From: Burkholderiales bacterium
GTDB taxonomy: Bacteria > Pseudomonadota > Gammaproteobacteria > Burkholderiales > Casimicrobiaceae
Length of the DNA stretch: 64,000 bases
Assembly (NCBI GenBank): GCA_015075645.1
Contig: JABTUF010000005.1
Location: forward strand, 310,001-374,000
Direction: 5' to 3'
Both the position numbers and the translations under genes were made by a program. Below, piece after piece: positions 56,064 to 64,000 of the stretch; position 1 is the stretch's first letter, and the number at the start of each line of letters is the position of its first letter. The notes under the pieces are model-generated. The model saw only the letters and a program-made list of their open reading frames with translations. It was not told where the DNA came from and searched no databases.

Positions 56064-56660
56064 CTACCGCGCGAGGCCGGCCGCGAACCACAGTCCGGCG
56101 AGCGCGACCAGGGCGCCGGCGATGCGCAGGCCGTAGCGCGAGGACAGGCGCAGCATCAGGCCGAGCGCCATGCCTGCGATCGCGAGCGCGGCGGTGGCGA
56201 TGGTGAGCCCGCCCACGTGTGCGCCGAATGCACCGCTCTGGCCGGCCTCCGTGCCGTGCGCGTAGCCGTGCAGCGCGCCGAACACGAGGCAGATCGCGAC
56301 CGCACCGGGGAGCGAGAACGCGTTCGCGCGCATGATGAGCGCGCCCATGACGACCAGCGAGGCGACGACGACGATCTCGACGCCTTCCTCGCGCGGCCGG
56401 CCGAGGCCGGCCCACGCGCCGGCCGCCATCGCGGCCACGAAGACCACGGAAAGGATCCAGGCCCGCTTCCACGGGAAGGCCATGGCCCAGATGCCGACCG
56501 CGACCGCGCCGAGCATGAACACGTTGCCCGAGGTCACGTGCAGGATCCCGTCGCCCAGGCCGGCGATGTCGCCGTGTCCGGCATGCGCGCGGGAGACGAG
56601 CGCGGCGGCGGCGAGTGCGGCTGCCGCGGTCAGACTGCGTTGGAGGCACGGGGGACGCAT
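56064..56660 (-). CDS. HupE/UreJ-family protein
   Basis: A 198-residue membrane protein of the HupE/UreJ type, thought to take up nickel or cobalt. It has a cleavable signal-like start (LQRSLTAAAALAAAALVSRA, then HAGHGD), six further hydrophobic segments and the conserved His motif FGALHGYAHGTEAG. The first mature residues (HAGHGDI) may also bind metal. It follows the ABC permease gene by 35 bp on the same strand, so the two may share a transcript. Confidence 0.85.
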   Translation of the reverse strand: MRPPCLQRSLTAAAALAAAALVSRAHAGHGDIAGLGDGILHVTSGNVFMLGAVAVGIWAMAFPWKRAWILSVVFVAAMAAGAWAGLGRPREEGVEIVVVASLVVMGALIMRANAFSLPGAVAICLVFGALHGYAHGTEAGQSGAFGAHVGGLTIATAALAIAGMALGLMLRLSSRYGLRIAGALVALAGLWFAAGLAR

Positions 56661-56695
56661 CGGAGCCTCGCGAAGTAGTGGGTCGGGGGAGGTCC

Positions 56696-57475
56696 TCAGG
56701 GCGCGGCCGCCTGCCCGCGGTGCGCCCAGCCGGTCATCCGGCGCTCGAGGATCGCGAAGAGTTCGTACATCGCCATCGCCATCACGCCGATCACGAACAG
56801 GCCGGCGAAGACGAGCGGCATGCGCATCGACGAGCCGGCGGACATCATCAGGTACCCGATCCCTTCGTTCGCCGCGACCGTTTCCGACACGACGGTTCCG
56901 ACGAACGCGAGCGTGATCGCCACCTTGAGCGAGGCGAAGAAGAACGGCAGCGAGCGCGGCAGGCCGACCTTCGTCAGCACGTCGTAGCGCGTCGCGCCGA
57001 GCGCGCGCAGCACGTCCTCGAGTTCGGGCTCGAGCGTGGCGAGCCCGGTCGCGACGTTGACGACGATCGGGAAGAAGCAGATCAGGAACGCGGTCAGCAC
57101 CGCCGGGACCGTGCCGATGCCGAACCAGACGACGAGTATCGGGACGAACGCGGACTTGGGCACGCTGTTGAACGCGACGAGCAGCGGGTAGAGCGCGTTG
57201 TAGATGAAGCGCGACGAACCGACGATCACGCCGAGCAGCACGCCGACCGCCACGCCGATCGCGAAGCCCGCCATCGTGGTCCAGAACGTCCGCCACGCGT
57301 GCCCCGCGATCGGGCCGGCGTACTCGACGAGCGAGCGCGCCACCTGCAGCGGCGACGGGAAGATGAAGTCCGAGATGTCGAACGCCCAGCAGACGAACTG
57401 CCAGACCACGAGGATCAGCGCCGACAGCAGCCACGGGGCGAGCTGCTCCAGTCCGGGGCGCGCAGCCTTCGACAT
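56696..57475 (-). CDS. ABC transporter permease, SsuC/ThiX-like
   Basis: A 259-residue inner-membrane permease with six helices and the coupling loop ELEDVLRALGATRYDVLTKVGLPRSLPFFFASL. PKSAFVPILVVWFGIGT and the loop wording fit the nitrate/sulfonate/taurine and thiamine-precursor group. ATG 57475 overlaps the ATPase stop by three bases. With the next two genes it makes a full importer. Confidence 0.9.
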   Translation of the reverse strand: MSKAARPGLEQLAPWLLSALILVVWQFVCWAFDISDFIFPSPLQVARSLVEYAGPIAGHAWRTFWTTMAGFAIGVAVGVLLGVIVGSSRFIYNALYPLLVAFNSVPKSAFVPILVVWFGIGTVPAVLTAFLICFFPIVVNVATGLATLEPELEDVLRALGATRYDVLTKVGLPRSLPFFFASLKVAITLAFVGTVVSETVAANEGIGYLMMSAGSSMRMPLVFAGLFVIGVMAMAMYELFAILERRMTGWAHRGQAAAP

Positions 57476-58275
57476 CAGGATACCTTGCGGACCATGCCGA
57501 TCCGCTCGCGCAGTTCGTGGACCTGCCCGGTGAACGCCTCGCTGTAGGTCACCTCCAGATCTCGCGGACGCGGCAGGTCGACCGCGCGGCGCGCGAGGAT
57601 GCGGCCCGGGCGCTTGCTCATCACGTAGACGGTGTCGGCGAGGAACACCGCCTCGCGCAGGTCGTGCGTCACCAGGATGACGGTGAAACGGTGCTCGGCC
57701 CAGAGGTCGCGCAGCACGCACCACAGTTCCTCGCGGGTGAACGCGTCGAGCGCGCCGAACGGCTCGTCGAGCAAGAGCATCTTCGGCTGGTGCACCAGCG
57801 CGCGGCAGATCGACGCGCGCTGCTGCATGCCGCCGGAGAGCTGCCACGGGTAGGTGTCCTCGTAGCCGGCGAGGCCCACGGTCGCGAGCAGCGCCTTCGC
57901 GCGCGCCACGTAGGTGGCACGTTCACGCTTGAAGGTCGAGCGGTAGGGCTCGACGATCTCGAGCGGCAGCAGCACGTTGTCGAGCGTGGTGCGCCACGGC
58001 AGCAGCGTGGGCGCCTGGAACGCCATCCCGGCGATCTTGAGTGTGCGCGTGAGCCGGACCCCCTCGACGTCGACCTCGCCGCGCGTCGGCGCCTTGAGGC
58101 CGGTCGCGAGCTTCATGAACGTGCTCTTGCCGCAGCCCGAGGGGCCGACGATCGCGACGAACTCGCCCGGCGCGATCGAGAGCGTCAGGTCCTCGACCGC
58201 GAACGCGTCCTGGCCCTCGTAGGCGAGCCAGACGTTGCGGAAGTCGACGAACGGCGGTTGGGCGACGGCGGTCAC
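57475..58275 (-). CDS. ABC transporter ATPase, SsuB/TauB-like
   Basis: A 266-residue ATPase: Walker A VGPSGCGKSTFMKLATGL, signature LSGGMQQRASICRALV, Walker B MLLLDEPFGALDAFTREELW and H-loop TVILVTHDLREAVFLAD. LSGGMQQR and DEPFGALD are typical of the taurine/nitrate/sulfonate branch. It lies 52 bp after the binding-protein gene. Confidence 0.92.
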   Translation of the reverse strand: MTAVAQPPFVDFRNVWLAYEGQDAFAVEDLTLSIAPGEFVAIVGPSGCGKSTFMKLATGLKAPTRGEVDVEGVRLTRTLKIAGMAFQAPTLLPWRTTLDNVLLPLEIVEPYRSTFKRERATYVARAKALLATVGLAGYEDTYPWQLSGGMQQRASICRALVHQPKMLLLDEPFGALDAFTREELWCVLRDLWAEHRFTVILVTHDLREAVFLADTVYVMSKRPGRILARRAVDLPRPRDLEVTYSEAFTGQVHELRERIGMVRKVS

Positions 58276-58327
58276 GCGGGGATACCCGGGCGCCGCCGCT
58301 CTGCGATCGGATCCCGGGATGTTCCGG

Positions 58328-59377
58328 CTACTTCGGGACGATCATCCGGTCGGCGCGCGGCGGCAGGTAGCTGCCGTTCCACACCTGCTCGGGCTTCACC
58401 TGGCTCTTCAACCCGAACGCCTCGGACACCTGGACGACCATGTTCGCGAGGCGCGCCGGTTTCACGTCGCCGACGCCCTCGGCCTTCGTCGTAGGCGTGA
58501 CGATCGCGCTCGAGATCGCGAGGCGCATCCGGCGCTTCTCGAGCGCCTCGTCGATCAGCGCGTCGCGCTCCTTGACGTAGCGGATCGACGCGTCGGGGTC
58601 GGCGAGCACGTCGCGCAGGCCCTTGGTCATCGCGCGCAGGAAGCCGCGCACCGCCTCCGGCTTCTCCTTCAGGAACGGCTCGGACACGATGATCGCGTTG
58701 CTGTAGAGGTCGACGCCGTGCTGCGCGTAGAGCATCACGTCGATGTCCTCGTCCTTCGCGCCGCCGCGGTTGAGGTTGAGGAGGCTCGTGAAGTAGAAGC
58801 CGGTGATCGCGTCGACGTCGCCGCGCAGGAGCATCGTCTCGCGCAGCGGCGGGTCCATCGCGGTCCACGCGATCTTCGAGGCGTCGAGGTGGTTCGCCTT
58901 CACGAAGATCGGGAACGCGCGGCGCCCGGCGTCGAACACCGGGGCGCCCATCTTCTTCCCCTGCAGGCCGGCGGGCGCGCGGATGCCGGTCTTCTTGAGC
59001 GAGAACACCGCGGCGGGCGTCGCGTCGTAGACCATCATCACGGCGACCGGCTTGTTCGGCGCGGTCGGGTTGTTGCCGACGAACTCGATCAGCGACGCCA
59101 GGTCCGCGAAGCCCATCTGGTAGGCCCCGGACGCGACGCGGTTCACCGCGTTGCCCGAGCCGCTGCCGGCGTCGATCTCGACGTCGAGCTTCTCCTGCGC
59201 GAAGTAGCCTTTCGCCTTCGCGAGCAGGAACGGCGCCGCGTTCCCCTCGAAGCGCCAGTCGAGCTGGAACTTCACCTTCGTGTCTTGCGCCACCGCGCCG
59301 CCGGCGAGCGTCCAGGCGAACACCGCCAGCACGATCGCGCATGCGCCCCGCAGGGCGCCCTTGACTCCCCGTTTCAT
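58328..59377 (-). CDS. NMT1/THI5-like substrate-binding protein
   Basis: A 349-residue periplasmic protein with a signal peptide (MKRGVKGALRGACAIVLAVF, cleavage near AVAQ). The mature part has VKFQLDWRFEGNAAPFLLAK, EIDAGSGSGNAVNRVASGAY and MGFADLASLIEF, the NMT1/THI5 pattern found in binders of thiamine precursors, riboflavin-like compounds or sulfonates. It is the first gene of the leftward operon that runs on to hupE. The exact ligand is not known; a pyrimidine precursor is plausible. Confidence 0.85.
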   Translation of the reverse strand: MKRGVKGALRGACAIVLAVFAWTLAGGAVAQDTKVKFQLDWRFEGNAAPFLLAKAKGYFAQEKLDVEIDAGSGSGNAVNRVASGAYQMGFADLASLIEFVGNNPTAPNKPVAVMMVYDATPAAVFSLKKTGIRAPAGLQGKKMGAPVFDAGRRAFPIFVKANHLDASKIAWTAMDPPLRETMLLRGDVDAITGFYFTSLLNLNRGGAKDEDIDVMLYAQHGVDLYSNAIIVSEPFLKEKPEAVRGFLRAMTKGLRDVLADPDASIRYVKERDALIDEALEKRRMRLAISSAIVTPTTKAEGVGDVKPARLANMVVQVSEAFGLKSQVKPEQVWNGSYLPPRADRMIVPK

Positions 59378-59493
59378 GCCCTCTCCCGTCGTCTGGAACC
59401 GGCCTCTCGCCGGACCCGCGCATTGTGCACCACGGCGCGCCCGCGCGCGCGTCGGCGGCCCAGCCACCGGCCCGGCGCCGCGACAGCAGCGCC

Positions 59494-61788
59494 TCAGATG
59501 AGCGCGGCCTGCCGCTCGATGTTCGCGTCGACCACCGAGAGCGCCGTCATGTTGACGATGCGGCGGACGGTCGCCGACGGGGTCAGGATGTGGATCGGCT
59601 TCGCGACGCCGAGGAGCATCGGCCCGAGCGTGACGCCGCTGCCCGAGCTGACCTTCAGCAGGTTGAACGAGATGTTCGCGGCGTCGATCGTCGGCATGAC
59701 GAGGAGATTCGCCTCGCCCTTGAGGCGCGAGTTCGGGAACACGCGCGAGCGCACCTCCTCCGAGAGCGCCGCGTCGCCGTGCATCTCGCCCTCGACTTCG
59801 AGGTCGGGATCGAGGCTGTTCACGATCGCCAGCGCGCGGCGCATCTTGGTGGCGGACGGCGCCTCGCTCGTGCCGAAGTTCGAATGCGACACCAGCGCGA
59901 CCTTCGGCGTGATGCCGAACCGGCGCACCTCCTCCGCCGCGAGGATCGTGATCTCGGCGACCTGCTCCGCCGTCGGATCGGCGTTGACGTAGGTGTCGGC
60001 GATGAACACCGTCCGGTCGGTCATGATGAGCGCGTTCATCGCGGCGTAGGTCTTCGCGCCGCGGCGCAGTCCGATCACCTGGTCGATGTAGCGGCGGTGC
60101 ATCTGGTGGGTGCCGAAGGTGCCGCACAGCATCCCGTCCGCGTCGCCCAGGTGGATCATCATCGCGCCGATCAGCGTGTTGCGCCGGCGCAGCTCGATCT
60201 TCGCGTACTCCTGCGAGATGCCCTTGCGCTCGGTCAGCCGGTAGTACTCGGTCCAGTACTCGCGGAAGCGATCGTCCTGTTCGGGGTTCACGACGTCGAA
60301 GTCGCGGCCCGGCACGAGCCGGAGGCCGAAGCGCTCGATGCGCTGCTGCAGCACCGCCGGGCGGCCGATGAGGATCGGCTTCGCGAGGCCCTCGTCGATG
60401 ACCACCTGCACCGCACGGAGCACACGCTCGTCCTCGCCTTCCGCGTAGACGATGCGCTTCGGCGCCTGCTTCGCCGCCGAGAAGATCGGCTTCATCAGCA
60501 GGCTCGAGTGGTAGACGAACTGCGTGAGCCGCACGCCGTAGGCGTCGAAGTCCTCGATCGGGCGCGTCGCGACGCCGGACTCCATCGCGGCCCGCGCGAC
60601 CGCGGGCGCGATGCGCTCGATGAGCCTCGGATCGAAGGGCTTCGGGATCAGGTACTCGGGGCCGAAGCGGATGTTCTCGAGGTTGTACGCGTGCGCGACC
60701 ACCTCGGACTGCTCGGCCATCGCGAGGTCCGCGATCGCGCGCACCGCCGCGAGCTTCATCGGCTCGTTGATCGTCGTGGCGCCGACGTCGAGCGCGCCGC
60801 GGAAGATGAACGGGAAGCACAGGACGTTGTTGACCTGGTTGGGGAAGTCCGAGCGGCCGGTCGCGATGACCGCGTCCGGGCGCGCCGCCTTCGCGATGTC
60901 CGGCATGATCTCGGGCTCGGGATTGGCGAGCGCGAGGATCAGCGGATCCCGGGCGAGCATCGGCAGCCACTCGGGCTTCAGCACCCGGGCGGCCGACAGG
61001 CCCAGGAACACGTCGGTTCCCGGCAGGATCTCCTTCAGCGTACGCGCCGGCGTCGCCTGCGCGTAGATCGCCTTGTGGTCGTCCATCTCCTCCTGGCGGC
61101 CCTGGTAGACGACACCCTTGATGTCCGACACCCAGATGTTCTCGCGGCGAATGCCGAGCGACACCAGCAGGTCGAGGCACGCGAGCGCCGCGGCGCCGGC
61201 GCCCGAACACACGAGCTTCACGTCCTTCATGTCCTTGCCGACGACGCGCAGCCCGTTGACGATCGCCGCGCCGACGATGATCGCCGTGCCGTGCTGGTCG
61301 TCGTGGAATACCGGGATCTTCATGCGCTCGCGGCAGGCGCGCTCGATGTAGAAGCACTCGGGCGCCTTGATGTCCTCGAGGTTGATCCCGCCGAACGTCG
61401 GTTCGAGCGCGCAGATCATGTCGACGAGCTTGTCGGGATCGCGCTCGTCGAGTTCGATGTCGAAGCAGTCGATCCCCGCGAACTTCTTGAACAGGACCGC
61501 CTTGCCCTCCATCACCGGCTTCCCGGCGAGCGCGCCGATCGCGCCCAGCCCCAGCACCGCGGTCCCGTTGGTCACGACGCCGACCAAGTTCGCGCGCGAG
61601 GTGAGGCTTCGCGCCTGCGCGGGATCGCGCACGATCTCCTCGCAGGCGGCGGCGACGCCGGGCGAGTACGCGAGCGCGAGGTCCCGCTGGTTCGAGAGCT
61701 GCTTGGTCGGGGCGATCGCGATCTTGCCGGGCGGCGAGAGACGGTGGTACTCGAGCGAGGCTTCGCGGAGCGAGCGTTGATCGGACAT
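59494..61788 (-). CDS. maeB: NADP-dependent malic enzyme with phosphotransacetylase-like domain
   Basis: MaeB decarboxylates malate to pyruvate. The 764-residue product has the malic-enzyme half (about 1-430: [80 protein letters not shown]) and the C-terminal phosphotransacetylase-like regulatory domain (about 440-764: [20 protein letters not shown] through [20 protein letters not shown]). Length fits E. coli MaeB (759). The C-terminal domain is known to bind acetyl-CoA as an inhibitor and usually has no PTA activity. Confidence 0.96.
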   Translation of the reverse strand: MSDQRSLREASLEYHRLSPPGKIAIAPTKQLSNQRDLALAYSPGVAAACEEIVRDPAQARSLTSRANLVGVVTNGTAVLGLGAIGALAGKPVMEGKAVLFKKFAGIDCFDIELDERDPDKLVDMICALEPTFGGINLEDIKAPECFYIERACRERMKIPVFHDDQHGTAIIVGAAIVNGLRVVGKDMKDVKLVCSGAGAAALACLDLLVSLGIRRENIWVSDIKGVVYQGRQEEMDDHKAIYAQATPARTLKEILPGTDVFLGLSAARVLKPEWLPMLARDPLILALANPEPEIMPDIAKAARPDAVIATGRSDFPNQVNNVLCFPFIFRGALDVGATTINEPMKLAAVRAIADLAMAEQSEVVAHAYNLENIRFGPEYLIPKPFDPRLIERIAPAVARAAMESGVATRPIEDFDAYGVRLTQFVYHSSLLMKPIFSAAKQAPKRIVYAEGEDERVLRAVQVVIDEGLAKPILIGRPAVLQQRIERFGLRLVPGRDFDVVNPEQDDRFREYWTEYYRLTERKGISQEYAKIELRRRNTLIGAMMIHLGDADGMLCGTFGTHQMHRRYIDQVIGLRRGAKTYAAMNALIMTDRTVFIADTYVNADPTAEQVAEITILAAEEVRRFGITPKVALVSHSNFGTSEAPSATKMRRALAIVNSLDPDLEVEGEMHGDAALSEEVRSRVFPNSRLKGEANLLVMPTIDAANISFNLLKVSSGSGVTLGPMLLGVAKPIHILTPSATVRRIVNMTALSVVDANIERQAALI

Positions 61789-61880
61789 GGAGGTTCGCCG
61801 GGTCGGGCGCGGGCGGGAGGGCGAGGCCAGTGTATCGGGGCGGGCGCCCTTTGGAAACCGGCGCCGCAGCATCGGCCCCC

Positions 61881-61886
61881 TATAAT
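61881..61886 (+). promoter_or_regulatory. Possible -10 element for ccmI
   Basis: A consensus TATAAT lies 46 bp before the ccmI start in an otherwise GC-rich stretch. No good -35 hexamer stands at normal spacing (TTGGAA at 61851 is too far), so this is weak. Confidence 0.3.
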
Positions 61887-61932
61887 GCCGGGTTCCACCG
61901 TCGCCGGCCCTCACACCTGGTCGGCCCGATCC

Positions 61933-63150
61933 ATGTCGACCGGCACGCTCTTCTGGGCCCTCGCGCTCGTTCTCGTCCTCGCCACGCTCGCGGTCCTCGT
62001 CGTGCCGCTCCTGCGTTCCGGGCGCTCGCGCGAGCATCCGGCAGATGCCGAAGCGTCGGCGGCGGTCTACCGCGACCGGAAACACGAACTCGACGCGGAC
62101 GTCGCCTCCGGCGCGATCGGCGCGGACGAGCGCGACGCGACCAGCGCGGAACTGGTGGCGCGGCTGGGCGCGGAACTCGCCAGCGCGCCGCCCGCGCCCG
62201 CCGTGCCGCCAGGACGCGCGTCGTGGATCGTCGCGATCGCGCTGGTGGCGATCGTGCCCGCGACGGCGCTCGTCGCCTACCTCGTGCTCGGCCGGCCCGA
62301 TGCGCTCGACGCGAACGCCGCGCGGTCGCGATTCACCGATGCCGAGATCGTCGCGATGGTCGACCGCCTCGCGCAGCGCATGAAGGAGCACCCCGACGAT
62401 CCGCAGGGCTGGTTGCTGCTCGGCCGCTCGATGGACGCGCTGCAGCGCTACCAGGAGGCGGCGCAAGCCTACGAACAGGCGGCCCTGCGGCTCCCCAACG
62501 ATGCCGGCGTGCTCGCGGATTGGGCCGACGCTCTGGGCATGGCGCAAGGTCGCACGCTCGCCGGGCGGCCGACCGAACTCGTCGCGCAGGCCCTCGCGGC
62601 GGACCCGCGCCATCCGAAGTCCCTCGCGCTGGCGGCTTCGGCCGCGATGGAGCGCGGTGACGACCAGGCCGCGATCGGTTACTGGCGGCGCCTGCTGGCG
62701 GTCGTGCCTCCGGAGAGCGAGGACGCGAAGAGCATTCGCGAGACGATCGCAACGCTCGGAGGCGGCGCGCCGCGCGCGGCAGCGGAGCCTGCCGCGCCCG
62801 CTGCCGCGGCGCGCGTCGCCGGCCGTGTCGTCGTCGCGCCGAAACTCGCAGCGCAAGTGACCCCCGACGCGACGCTGTTCGTGTACGCGCGCGCGGCGCA
62901 GGGTTCGCGGATGCCGCTCGCGATCGTGCGGCGCGCCGCGCGCGACCTGCCGTTCGAGTTCGCGCTCGACGATTCGATGGCGATGTCGCGCGACGCCACG
63001 CTGTCGAGCGCATCCGAGGTGGTGGTCGAGGCGCGCGTTTCCGCATCGGGCAGCGCGACGCCGGCCAGCGGCGATCTCGCCGGCACGAGCGCTCCGGTGC
63101 GGCCGGGCACAGCGGGTATCGTCGTCACGATCGATCGCGTGCTGCCGTAG
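61933..63150 (+). CDS. ccmI: CcmI-family cytochrome c maturation protein
   Basis: CcmI presents apocytochrome c to the heme ligation machinery. The 405-residue product has two N-terminal helices (LFWALALVLVLATLAVLVVP and SWIVAIALVAIVPATALVAY) around a cytosolic loop with YRDRKHELDADVASGAIGAD, then TPR repeats (DDPQGWLLLGRSMDALQRYQ, NDAGVLADWADALGMAQGRT) and a periplasmic C-terminal domain (RVAGRVVVAPKLAAQVTPDA ... ATLFVYARA-type strand). No other ccm gene is next to it, which is less usual. Confidence 0.88.
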   Translation: MSTGTLFWALALVLVLATLAVLVVPLLRSGRSREHPADAEASAAVYRDRKHELDADVASGAIGADERDATSAELVARLGAELASAPPAPAVPPGRASWIVAIALVAIVPATALVAYLVLGRPDALDANAARSRFTDAEIVAMVDRLAQRMKEHPDDPQGWLLLGRSMDALQRYQEAAQAYEQAALRLPNDAGVLADWADALGMAQGRTLAGRPTELVAQALAADPRHPKSLALAASAAMERGDDQAAIGYWRRLLAVVPPESEDAKSIRETIATLGGGAPRAAAEPAAPAAAARVAGRVVVAPKLAAQVTPDATLFVYARAAQGSRMPLAIVRRAARDLPFEFALDDSMAMSRDATLSSASEVVVEARVSASGSATPASGDLAGTSAPVRPGTAGIVVTIDRVLP

Positions 63151-63206
63151 GGAGGATCCGCGTGGCGTCGCTGGCGGCACGTTGCGCGTCGGTGCGCGGT
63201 CGTCAT

Positions 63207-63271
63207 GCGTCCGGCTTCAACCGGACGCCTTCCGCTCCGATGCGATGAACCCCGTCAGGCTAAAGCCTGAC
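63207..63271. repeat. Two palindromes related to the post-rho array
   Basis: GCGTCCGG-CTTCAA-CCGGACGC (63207-63228) and GTCAGGCTAAAGCCTGAC (63254-63271, followed by CCAC) have the same plan as the palindromes at 1139-1899 and 10591-10608, with different but pairing arm bases. They lie in the gene-free stretch after ccmI. Confidence 0.82.
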
Positions 63272-63275
63272 CCAC

Positions 63276-63393
63276 GAGGAGTTCGCAACGGCGCTCGATG
63301 CGCCACCGACCTGCGAGAAGTTCGCAACGGCGCTCGTTGCGCCACCGACCTGCGAGGAGTTCGCATCGGCGCTCGATGCGCCGCCACCGGAGA
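63276..63393. repeat. Three tandem 39-bp repeats
   Basis: A 39-bp unit starting GAGGAGTTCGCAACGGCG and ending near CACCGACCTGC occurs three times (63276, 63315, 63354), with single-base changes. It follows directly on the palindromes. It carries an internal GGCGCTCGATGCGCC inverted repeat. Nothing codes here, and the start of the next gene is about 60 bp further. Confidence 0.85.
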
Positions 63394-63453
63394 CGCCGCC
63401 GCCTCTGTCCTCTGTCCTCTGACTCCTGTCTCCTGATATGATCCCCGCGCCCC

Positions 63454-64000
63454 ATGGCGCCCCTCACCCGACGCGTCGTCAGGACCGCCGCATTCGCGGC
63501 GATCACGCTAGCGGCAAGCTGGTCGACGGCGCACGCGCAGGCGCGGCCCGCCGACACGATCCGCGCGCTGGTCGAGGCGGGCCGCTCGTTCGAAGCCTGG
63601 CCGCTGTGCGAGGCGGCTGACCGGGTCGCCGAACCGCAGCTCGACCTGTGGTGCGGCATCGCCGCGGTCGACCTGGGACGCGCGCCCGAAGGCGTCGTGG
63701 CGCTGGAGCGCTACGTGCTGCGCCATCCGGCCGACGCGCGCGGGCGCCTCGAACTCGCCCGTGCGTACTTCGATGCCGGCGACGACATCGGTGCGCGCCG
63801 CGCGTTCGACGCCGTCCTCGCGACCGATCCGCCGCCCGCGGTGCGCACGAGCATCGGTCGCTACCTCGAAGCGATCGACGCGCGCGAGGCGCAGATCCGC
63901 CCCGGCGTGCGCGGCTGGATCGAACTGGGCGGCGGCTACGACAGCAACGTGAACGCGGGCGTGCAGCAAGCGAGCATCGCGCTGCCGGTGCTGGGCTCGG
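63454..64000 (+). CDS. TPR / outer-membrane beta-barrel protein (3' end outside window)
   Basis: The frame is open from ATG 63454 to the window end (182 codons). It starts with a signal peptide (RRVVRTAAFAAITLAASWST, then AHA), followed by TPR-like helices (DTIRALVEAGRSFEAWPLCE, APEGVVALERYVLRHPADAR, RLELARAYFDAGDDIGARRA) and, from about residue 150, the start of a beta-barrel with GWIELGGGYDSNVNAG. That order fits Slam/DUF560-like or related TPR-plus-barrel outer-membrane proteins. The cargo or role cannot be judged from the part seen. Confidence 0.75.
   Translation, partial: MAPLTRRVVRTAAFAAITLAASWSTAHAQARPADTIRALVEAGRSFEAWPLCEAADRVAEPQLDLWCGIAAVDLGRAPEGVVALERYVLRHPADARGRLELARAYFDAGDDIGARRAFDAVLATDPPPAVRTSIGRYLEAIDAREAQIRPGVRGWIELGGGYDSNVNAGVQQASIALPVLGS

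Overview
The window looks like a chromosome segment from a high-GC member of the Betaproteobacteria. The support is gene order and content: rho followed by rpmE, obgE-proB-rppH, an aprMBA sulfur-oxidation cluster, a protocatechuate 4,5-cleavage cluster of the Comamonas pmd / Sphingobium lig type, homospermidine synthase, maeB and ccmI. Species cannot be named from the sequence alone. Coding density is high outside one mobile block, and most genes sit in tight same-strand runs with start/stop overlaps.

Layout. 1-12.4 kb is mostly housekeeping: the 3' part of rho, a 0.76-kb tandem array of paired palindromes, an IPTL-CTERM surface protein, rpmE, a membrane glycosyltransferase, obgE, proB, a Yip1-like protein, rppH, a NapF-like ferredoxin, an FAH-family hydrolase, a short MetE-like methyltransferase and a small membrane protein. 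12.5-18.0 kb is a sulfur-oxidation operon: APS reductase with its membrane anchor (aprM-aprB-aprA), two small unknown proteins and a SlyD-like prolyl isomerase, closed by a terminator and followed by a LysR regulator. 18.1-32.3 kb is dominated by a leftward aromatic-degradation operon: ligK-ligI-ligAB-ligC-second ligAB-ligJ, then a complete branched-chain-type ABC importer (livKHMGF) and a hemerythrin-like protein. Together these encode uptake and conversion of protocatechuate (or a related acid such as gallate) to pyruvate and oxaloacetate. A divergent LysR gene and an orphan cytoplasmic binding-protein-like gene lie upstream, and the same palindrome (ATGCCG-N3-CGGCAT) occurs in both promoter regions.

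32.3-43.2 kb carries a NodZ-like fucosyltransferase, homospermidine synthase, a leftward ABC transporter operon with an RpiR regulator, a methyltransferase, a MazG-like pyrophosphohydrolase and an RluF-like pseudouridine synthase. 43.3-55.2 kb is a mobile-element graveyard ending at a tRNA-Ser(GGA) gene. A single 310-codon membrane-protein gene has been split by four insertion sequences (two IS630-type, one IS3-type, one IS21-type). Each insertion has a recognisable target duplication, so the ancestral reading frame can be rebuilt exactly. Beyond it lie a second IS3-type copy, a HepT/MntA toxin-antitoxin pair, a partly duplicated mntA fragment and a tyrosine integrase with one in-frame amber codon, next to the tRNA.

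55.3-64 kb returns to ordinary chromosome: folE, hupE, a leftward NMT1-type ABC transporter, maeB, ccmI, short repeats and the start of a TPR/outer-membrane protein cut by the window edge.
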